64,000 nucleotides of DNA from Pyramidobacter piscolens (GTDB lineage: Bacteria; Synergistota; Synergistia; Synergistales; Dethiosulfovibrionaceae): NCBI GenBank assembly GCA_004558205.1, contig SFDM01000007.1:33106-97105 (forward strand). Direction: 5' to 3'. Of this stretch, positions 59,236 to 64,000 are shown in pieces (positions within the stretch are counted from its first letter, which is position 1; each line of letters opens with the position of its first letter). The notes under the pieces were generated by a model. The model was not told where the DNA came from. It saw nothing but the letters and a program-made list of their open reading frames with translations, and did no database searches. Made by a program: the position numbers and the translations under genes.

Positions 59236-59291
59236 TTTTTACGGCTACAGGAATCATATTAATTTCCAAATAAACAGCTGAACTAACGCCC

Positions 59292-59391
59292 GGGGCCGGC
59301 CTGAGGGAAATCGCTTCCGCCTCGGACATACTCGGACCCTATTTGGCGGTCCTGTGCGGCTTGCGGCCCCGATCTCCCTCAGGTCGGCCCC
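59292..59391. repeat. Imperfect inverted-repeat element, copy B
   Basis: Arms GGGGCCGGCCTGAGGGA (59292-59308) and TCCCTCAGGTCGGCCCC (59375-59391) match 16 of 17 positions and enclose 66 bases. The arms are of the same type as the element at 22125-22212. Confidence 0.6.
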
Positions 59392-59414
59392 TTCAAGGTA
59401 TGTGGTGCTTCAAC

Positions 59415-59429
59415 TGATAAATAGTATCA
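59415..59429. promoter_or_regulatory. Fur-box-like site
   Basis: TGATAAATAGTATCA is a 7-1-7 dyad with two mismatches from the Fur consensus TGATAATNATTATCA. It lies between the inverted-repeat element and the ABC importer promoter. Confidence 0.4.
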
Positions 59430-59629
59430 ACGTCCTTTTCTAGGCTCTCTTTTATGATCGAGGGCCTGAAAAGGGCGTTTTTTTCGCCCGCGTCCTTAAA
59501 AATTCCTGATGGCGCAAGATAGGACGATATTCGCGATGATAGCGGGAATATGGAACGGATTTTCCTCGAAAAGGACCGTTTAACGTCCTCTTTCGAGGAA
59601 ATTTGTCACGTTTTAAAAAAAATAAGGTC

Positions 59630-59657
59630 TTGCCAACAGAAAAATTCTCCCTATAAT
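59630..59657 (+). promoter_or_regulatory. Promoter of the amino-acid ABC importer operon
   Basis: TTGCCA (59630-59635), 16 bases, TATAAT (59652-59657). It is preceded by the strong hairpin at 59562-59600. Confidence 0.8.
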
Positions 59658-59663
59658 TGGACT

Positions 59664-59852
59664 GCACCGTGCCCATGCGGGCACGCTACTCTCCTCAAGT
59701 TAAAGGCCCTGTCGCAGGGCCGCGGCATTGAGGAAAACGGAGGGGCGAAAACCTCAAAAAAACAAGCCGGACCCTGTGGGAACTCTCCGGCACAAGCTAT
59801 AGAGCCGGCGCATGAATCATGTCTGCTCTGTACCAGGAGGATGAGACGAAAA
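59664..59852 (+). ncRNA. Structured 5-prime leader of the ABC importer operon
   Basis: About 190 untranslated bases with several nested stems: GTGCCC/GGGCAC (59669-59684), CCTCAA/TTGAGG (59693-59733) enclosing GGCCCT/AGGGCC, and GCCGG/CCGGC (59766-59791) with an alternative partner GCCGGC near 59803. This looks like a cis-regulatory RNA, but it does not match any riboswitch class I know; AGGAGG is at its end. Confidence 0.5.
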
Positions 59853-60641
59853 TTGACCAACGCGGCTGTACCGTTGATCCAGGTGAAAGACCTGCGCAAG
59901 AGTTTTGAAGATGATGTCGTCCTGAGGGGCGTATCCATCGACATTGAGGAAGGGGACCTTGTTTCTATCATTGGTCCTTCGGGGTGTGGAAAGTCAACCT
60001 TTCTAAGGTGTCTCAATTGCCTTGAGTACATTGATTCCGGCACGGTCAGCATCGCCGGAGTTACGGTCAGTCGTGCCATCGGCGAAAAGACGATGGACAA
60101 AAAATTCCTTGACGCCTGTCACAGAATGCGTCAGGAAGTGGGAATGGTCTTTCAGAGTTTCAACTTGTTTCCGCACAAAACGGTCCTCGAGAATATCATG
60201 ATGGCTCCCATGGTGGTCAAGCACGTGAGCGAAAGCGACGCGAAGGCCAAGGCCCATCAGCTTCTCGAGAAGGTCGGCCTCGGCGGCTTCGCCAACAAGT
60301 ACCCCGCCACGCTTTCCGGCGGCCAGACTCAGAGGGCGGCCATCGCGCGCGCCCTTGCCATGGCCCCCAAGGTCATGCTTTACGACGAGCCCACGTCGGC
60401 CCTGGACCCCGAACTGGTCGGCGAAGTGCTTCAGGTCATGAAGGACCTGGACAACGACGGCATGACGCAGATCGTGGTCACCCATCAGATGAAGTTCGCC
60501 CGCGACGCGTCGGACTACATCATCTTCATGGACGGCGGCGAGATCGTCGAAAAAGAGGACGGAGACGTGCTCTTCGAGCATCCTCAGAATCCTCGCACGC
60601 AGAACTTCCTGCGCCACCTCAAAGGAGTCGTCTCAGAATGA
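59853..60641 (+). CDS. Polar amino-acid ABC transporter ATPase
   Basis: A 262-residue ATPase of the GlnQ/HisP group. It has Walker A GPSGCGKST (41-49), Q-loop VFQSFNLFPHKTVLENI, signature LSGGQTQR (Q in place of the more usual LSGGQQQR), Walker B VMLYDEPTSALD and the switch His in VVTHQM. It drives import of glutamine-like amino acids. Start is unresolved: TTG 59853 gives a 12-base gap from AGGAGG, whereas ATG 59841 directly abuts AGGAGG. The stop overlaps the next gene as ATGA (60638-60641). Confidence 0.92.
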   Translation: MTNAAVPLIQVKDLRKSFEDDVVLRGVSIDIEEGDLVSIIGPSGCGKSTFLRCLNCLEYIDSGTVSIAGVTVSRAIGEKTMDKKFLDACHRMRQEVGMVFQSFNLFPHKTVLENIMMAPMVVKHVSESDAKAKAHQLLEKVGLGGFANKYPATLSGGQTQRAAIARALAMAPKVMLYDEPTSALDPELVGEVLQVMKDLDNDGMTQIVVTHQMKFARDASDYIIFMDGGEIVEKEDGDVLFEHPQNPRTQNFLRHLKGVVSE

Positions 60642-62200
60642 GACGGTCTGTCAGATTCCTCCTGTGCGCGCTGCTCGCCCTGTTCGCGCTGGCCCCTGCG
60701 GCCCGCGCCGAAGAACTGCCGGTTCTCAAATGGGGCGGCGACTCCGAGGGCAACGTTCCCTACATGTTCATGGACCCCAACAACGAAAAGGACACGATCG
60801 GCTTCGAAATCGACATCGTGAACGCTCTGGCCCAACGTATGGGAATGAAGCCTCAATTCGTGCACAACAGCTGGGACAACCTGATTCCCGGCCTGAACCT
60901 CGGACTTTATGACATTGCCCTCAGCGGCCTTGAAATTACGCCGGAACACCTGGAAGAGGTGGATTTCACCCTCCCCTACTACAAGACGTTCCTCCAGCTG
61001 GTCGTCCAAAGGGGCAACCCCGCGAAGATCACGTCCCTCGAGGACTGCGTGGGCAAGCGCGTGGGCACTCTGAAGCAGTCCTACGCCTTTTTCCAGCTCG
61101 TGGACGCCGGCGTGGACGAAATACGCACCTATGACAACGAGATCAACGCCTACCAGGACATGGCTCACGACCGTCTGGATGCCGTGCTTATGGATTCTCC
61201 CATCGCGATCTTCTACGCCGGGTTCAACAACGATCTCGAGTTCGTCGGCGAACCTATCGGCGAGATCAGCTACGGCATTCCCGTGCGCAAGGGCGAAGAG
61301 ACGTTCCTCAAAAAGCTGAACGACGCGCTGGTGTCCATCCGCGACGACGGCACGCTGCGCGGCATCTACGACCGCTGGAACATGTGGACGCCAGTTATGG
61401 CCGCCTATTTCAACGACGACAGCCCCGCCAAGTTCGGCCCGGACCGCTTTAACGCCTGGGCGGAGTACCAGAGGCAGGGCCTGACCTGGAGGGAGCGGTT
61501 CGACCGCTATGCCAGCTTTCTTCCCACTTTCGGCAAGGCCGCGGTGGTCACTCTGAAGGTTTCGGTCTGCGCCATGGCTCTGGCTATCGTGTTGGGGCTG
61601 ATGCTGGCGATCACGCGGCTTTTCGCGCCTCGGTGGCTGTCCAAATGCGCGGCGGCTTATATCGAGGTCGTCCGCGGCACGCCCGTGCTGATTCAGCTGT
61701 TCTTCATCTTCTACGGCCTGCCCAACATCGGAATCCGGCTTTCGCCCTTCATGGCGGGCATTATCGGCCTGGGGCTGAACTACGCCGCCTACGAGGCGGA
61801 GAACTACCGCGCCGGATTGATGGCCGTCCCCCGCGCTCAAATGGAAGGCGCCCTGGCTCTCGGCATGACCAAGAGAGAGGCGCTGCGGTATGTGGTGATC
61901 CCTCAGGCAATCCGGGTCTCCCTGCCGCCCGTCACCAACGATTTCATCTCCCTGCTCAAGGACTCGTCGCTGGTTTCCATGATCACGCTGATCGACCTGA
62001 CGAAAGCCTATGGTCAGCTGGCAAATACCTACTACGACCATTTCGGCATCGGAATCATGGTCGCCGTGATCTATTTCCTGATCGGCCTGCCCTTTGTCCG
62101 TCTGGCCCGCCTGGCTGAGCAGAAGCTTGCTGTAGCCGTCCGCGGAAGCACGGCCAAGGAAAAAGAACTCACGCTCAAACCCGCAAGTTATCATAACTAA
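60638..62200 (+). CDS. Fused amino-acid-binding protein and ABC permease, copy 1
   Basis: A 520-residue fusion: signal peptide (about 1-24), family 3 solute-binding domain (about 25-250; LKWGGDSEGNVPYMFMD, GFEIDIVNALAQRMG, GLYDIALSGLEITPE, RLDAVLMDSP), then a permease domain (about 290-500) with the EAA loop (EAENYRAGLMAVPRAQMEGALALGMTKREAL) that contacts the ATPase. It thus needs no separate binding protein, as in GlnP of Gram-positives. It overlaps the ATPase gene by four bases. Amino acid specificity is probably Gln/Glu or another polar amino acid. It is paralogous to the next gene. Confidence 0.93.
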   Translation: MRRSVRFLLCALLALFALAPAARAEELPVLKWGGDSEGNVPYMFMDPNNEKDTIGFEIDIVNALAQRMGMKPQFVHNSWDNLIPGLNLGLYDIALSGLEITPEHLEEVDFTLPYYKTFLQLVVQRGNPAKITSLEDCVGKRVGTLKQSYAFFQLVDAGVDEIRTYDNEINAYQDMAHDRLDAVLMDSPIAIFYAGFNNDLEFVGEPIGEISYGIPVRKGEETFLKKLNDALVSIRDDGTLRGIYDRWNMWTPVMAAYFNDDSPAKFGPDRFNAWAEYQRQGLTWRERFDRYASFLPTFGKAAVVTLKVSVCAMALAIVLGLMLAITRLFAPRWLSKCAAAYIEVVRGTPVLIQLFFIFYGLPNIGIRLSPFMAGIIGLGLNYAAYEAENYRAGLMAVPRAQMEGALALGMTKREALRYVVIPQAIRVSLPPVTNDFISLLKDSSLVSMITLIDLTKAYGQLANTYYDHFGIGIMVAVIYFLIGLPFVRLARLAEQKLAVAVRGSTAKEKELTLKPASYHN

Positions 62201-62219
62201 AGCAGGAGGCCTTTATCTC

Positions 62220-63809
62220 GTGAATAGTGAGGCTGATAATCTTTCACTGAAAAAAGCGCTGAGACTTTGCGCTGCTGTCTGTCTTCTGACGTTCTTCGCT
62301 TCCGCGGCCCCGGCTGCCTCAGGATTCATGCCCGACAAAATTCTGCGCTGGGGCGGCAACTCCGAGGGCGGCGTGCCCTTCATCCTTTACGACCCCGCCG
62401 ACAGCACGCGGCTGATCGGCTTCGAGGCTGAAATTGCCGACGCTCTCGCGAAGGAGCTGGGGCTGAAAGCCGAGTTTGTCCAGAACGTATGGGATATCCT
62501 GATTCCGGGCATGGAACGCGGGCTGTACGACATCGCGATCAACGGAATCGAGGTCACCCCCGAGCGCCAGGAGGTCATCAACTTCTCCATCCCCTATTAC
62601 GTCACCTACCTGCAGCTGGTGGTGCCCAAGGGGAACCCGGCCAAGGTCTCCACTCTCGAAAATTGCAAGGGGCACACCATCGGCACGCTCCGCGGTTCCT
62701 ATGCCTATGAAACTCTGGCAAAGGCCGGCATCATCGACATCCGCAGCTATGAAAATGAAGCCACCGCCTATCAGGACATGCAGAACGGACGTCTCGACGC
62801 CGTCGTCATGGACGCTCCCATGTCCATCTATTACTCCCGCTTTAACCCCATGTTCGAGTTTGTCGGGGAGCCCATCGGCCGCATGGAATACGCCATGACG
62901 ATCCGCAAGGGCGAAGACGAGTTTCTGGCCAAGGTGAACGCCGCGATCGTCAAGATGCGCGACGACGGCACGCTGCGCCGCATCTACGACCGCTGGAACC
63001 TCTGGAGCCCCATGATGGCCGATTATTTCAACGACCACGGCCCCAACCTCGAAAAACCCGTCATGTACGAATACTGGGCCGACATCCAGCGGGGCGCCCG
63101 CAATTGGAACGAGAGGATCAAGCGCTATATCGGCTTCCTGCCCTCTTTCGGCGAAGCGGCCCTGGTGACGCTCCAAGTTTCCGTGGCTTCCATGGCGCTG
63201 GCGCTGACCGTAGGCCTCGTCATCGCGGTCTGCCGCCTCTTCGGCCCCTTGCCGCTCCGCGCCCTGGCCGCGTGCTATACGGAGTTCATCCGTGGTACGC
63301 CCGTGCTGATCCAGCTGTTCTTCATCTTCTACGGCTTGCCCAACGTGGGCGTCCGCCTGAGCCCCTTCATCGCCGGAACGTTGGCGCTGGGGCTGAACTA
63401 CGCTGCCTATGAGTCGGAAAACTACCGCGCCGGCCTTGAAGCCGTGCCGAGAGCCCAAATGGAAGGCGCCATGGCGCTGGGTATGACGAAATTACAGGCG
63501 CTGCGCCACGTTATCCTGCCGCAGGCACTGCGCGTCACGCTGCTGCCCATGACCAACGATTTCATCGCCCTGCTCAAGGACTCGTCGCTGGTCTCGATCA
63601 TCACGCTGGTGGACCTGACGCGAACCTACGGGCAGCTGGCGACGGTGAACTACGACTACTTCGGCACCGGCGTGATCGTGGCCGTGATCTACCTTCTGAT
63701 CGGCACGCCTTTCGTGCGCCTGGCCCGCTGGATCGAGAACCGGCTGCAGGTCTCCGTCCGCGGCGACCGCCCCAGTTCTGTGCACCGCGCCGCAAGCTAC
63801 AACGAGTAA
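62220..63809 (+). CDS. Fused amino-acid-binding protein and ABC permease, copy 2
   Basis: A 529-residue paralog of the preceding fusion with the same order: signal anchor (about 10-33), binding domain (LRWGGNSEGGVPFILYD, GFEAEIADALAKELG, GRLDAVVMDAP) and permease with EAA loop (ESENYRAGLEAVPRAQMEGAMALGMTKLQAL). The permease halves are far more alike than the binding domains, so the two could form a heterodimer with different ligands. The start is GTG 62220, ten bases after AGGAGG, 20 bases after copy 1. A strong terminator follows, closing the operon. Confidence 0.93.
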   Translation: MNSEADNLSLKKALRLCAAVCLLTFFASAAPAASGFMPDKILRWGGNSEGGVPFILYDPADSTRLIGFEAEIADALAKELGLKAEFVQNVWDILIPGMERGLYDIAINGIEVTPERQEVINFSIPYYVTYLQLVVPKGNPAKVSTLENCKGHTIGTLRGSYAYETLAKAGIIDIRSYENEATAYQDMQNGRLDAVVMDAPMSIYYSRFNPMFEFVGEPIGRMEYAMTIRKGEDEFLAKVNAAIVKMRDDGTLRRIYDRWNLWSPMMADYFNDHGPNLEKPVMYEYWADIQRGARNWNERIKRYIGFLPSFGEAALVTLQVSVASMALALTVGLVIAVCRLFGPLPLRALAACYTEFIRGTPVLIQLFFIFYGLPNVGVRLSPFIAGTLALGLNYAAYESENYRAGLEAVPRAQMEGAMALGMTKLQALRHVILPQALRVTLLPMTNDFIALLKDSSLVSIITLVDLTRTYGQLATVNYDYFGTGVIVAVIYLLIGTPFVRLARWIENRLQVSVRGDRPSSVHRAASYNE

Positions 63810-63817
63810 AAATTTTT

Positions 63818-63875
63818 ACGGCAGACAAAAAGCGTGCCGCCCATTCAACGTTGGGCGGCACGCTTTTTTTATGTC
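63818..63875 (+). terminator. Intrinsic terminator of the ABC importer operon
   Basis: CAGACAAAAAGCGTGCCGCCCA pairs, apart from small interruptions, with TGGGCGGCACGCTTTTTTTATGTCTG. It is also palindromic enough to act on the opposite strand. Confidence 0.92.
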
Positions 63876-63886
63876 TGGCCTTCACT

Positions 63887-63901
63887 TGATACTAATTATC
63901 A
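63887..63901. promoter_or_regulatory. Fur-box-like site near the right edge
   Basis: TGATACTAATTATCA matches the 7-1-7 Fur consensus TGATAATNATTATCA with one mismatch. It lies immediately after the ABC terminator and before a leader-like stretch with a CTCAGTT/AACTGAG hairpin (about 63947-63967) that runs off the window. It probably controls an iron-related gene beyond the edge. Confidence 0.55.
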
Positions 63902-64000
63902 ATGTGCGCCCGTGAAGCGCTTTGCAGAGAGTCACCAAGGGGACCTCAGTTGAAGAGAAACTGAGATGCCAACCAACTAACCGGGAGCGGAAACGCCTAA

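Larger units (their letters stand above)
59236..59852 (+). other. Complex intergenic region upstream of the ABC importer
   Basis: About 617 bases with no convincing gene (one open frame through it lacks a ribosome site). In order it contains an inverted-repeat element (59292-59391), a Fur-box-like site (59415-59429), a 15-pair hairpin (59562-59600, TTCCTCGAAAAGGAC with its complement and a one-base bulge), a promoter (59630-59657) and a ~190-base structured leader. Confidence 0.7.

Noticed and set aside
59550..59840. N-terminal extension of the ABC ATPase frame upstream of 59841
   Set aside because: It spans the promoter and structured leader, is cysteine-rich, and is unlike any ATPase N-terminus.
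63902..64000. Riboswitch at the right edge
   Set aside because: A CTCAGTT/AACTGAG hairpin and other short stems exist, but they match no class I know and the region is cut off by the window.
1..64000. CRISPR arrays, tRNA, rRNA or complete insertion sequences
   Set aside because: None was recognised. No regularly spaced repeats, cloverleaf-like sequences or full transposase genes were seen by eye; a covariance-model or repeat-finder scan would be needed to exclude small ones.

Overview
The window is a GC-rich (roughly 60 percent G+C), gene-dense piece of chromosome from an anaerobic, amino-acid- and peptide-using diderm bacterium. The best overall guess is the phylum Synergistota (relatives of Pyramidobacter, Jonquetella or Cloacibacillus). 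This rests on gene content: several secreted C69 dipeptidases, secreted clostripain-like proteins, a cobalamin-dependent ribonucleotide reductase, amino-acid ABC transporters and a TonB-like protein that implies an outer membrane. No rRNA or tRNA gene was seen, so the placement is inference. Two ParB (parS) sites suggest that the region lies in the origin-proximal part of the chromosome.

Layout. 1-4475 (minus): an eight-gene run with a periplasmic rhodanese, two TVP38/TMEM64 membrane proteins flanking a CCG-type Fe-S protein, a YdjY-domain protein, two small membrane proteins (one DUF4418) and the start of an FtsX-type permease. 4740-7018: an S9 peptidase and a free HMA metal-binding protein. 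7120-10887: adenosylcobalamin-dependent ribonucleotide reductase interrupted by a 372-residue homing intein exactly at its radical cysteine, with an NrdR-like operator upstream. 11314-14856: TonB-like protein, then a diguanylate cyclase directly coupled to an NAD-sugar epimerase. 15376-21975: two giant secreted clostripain-family paralogs. 22405-25738: small membrane protein, iron alcohol dehydrogenase, and metK under a SAM-I riboswitch.

25796-33380: LysR regulator with a dicarboxylate/amino-acid symporter and a PLP enzyme, csaA, a DMT permease, a MATE exporter and an unknown protein. 33497-38546: yajC, an M20 amidohydrolase, DUF5058 with a second membrane protein, and a PucR regulator, which looks like an uptake-and-deacylation unit. 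38905-43521: a secreted ankyrin/coiled-coil protein of 1069 residues and a second MATE exporter.

43908-57438 is the most distinctive part. A CitB-type response regulator and a histidine kinase with a solute-binding-protein-like sensor are transcribed divergently from a 10.5 kb island. The island holds four secreted C69 dipeptidases in two alternating subfamilies, a DUF6305 protein, a TRAP/IT-type permease, a 56-residue membrane peptide and a membrane-anchored aspartoacylase-like enzyme. It reads as a regulated system for sensing, cleaving, deacylating and importing small peptides or N-acyl amino acids. 57581-59235 holds a 2-hydroxyacid dehydrogenase and a proline-rich secreted protein. 59853-63809 is a polar amino-acid ABC importer with one ATPase and two different fused binding-protein/permease subunits, preceded by a structured leader and bracketed by Fur-box-like sites.
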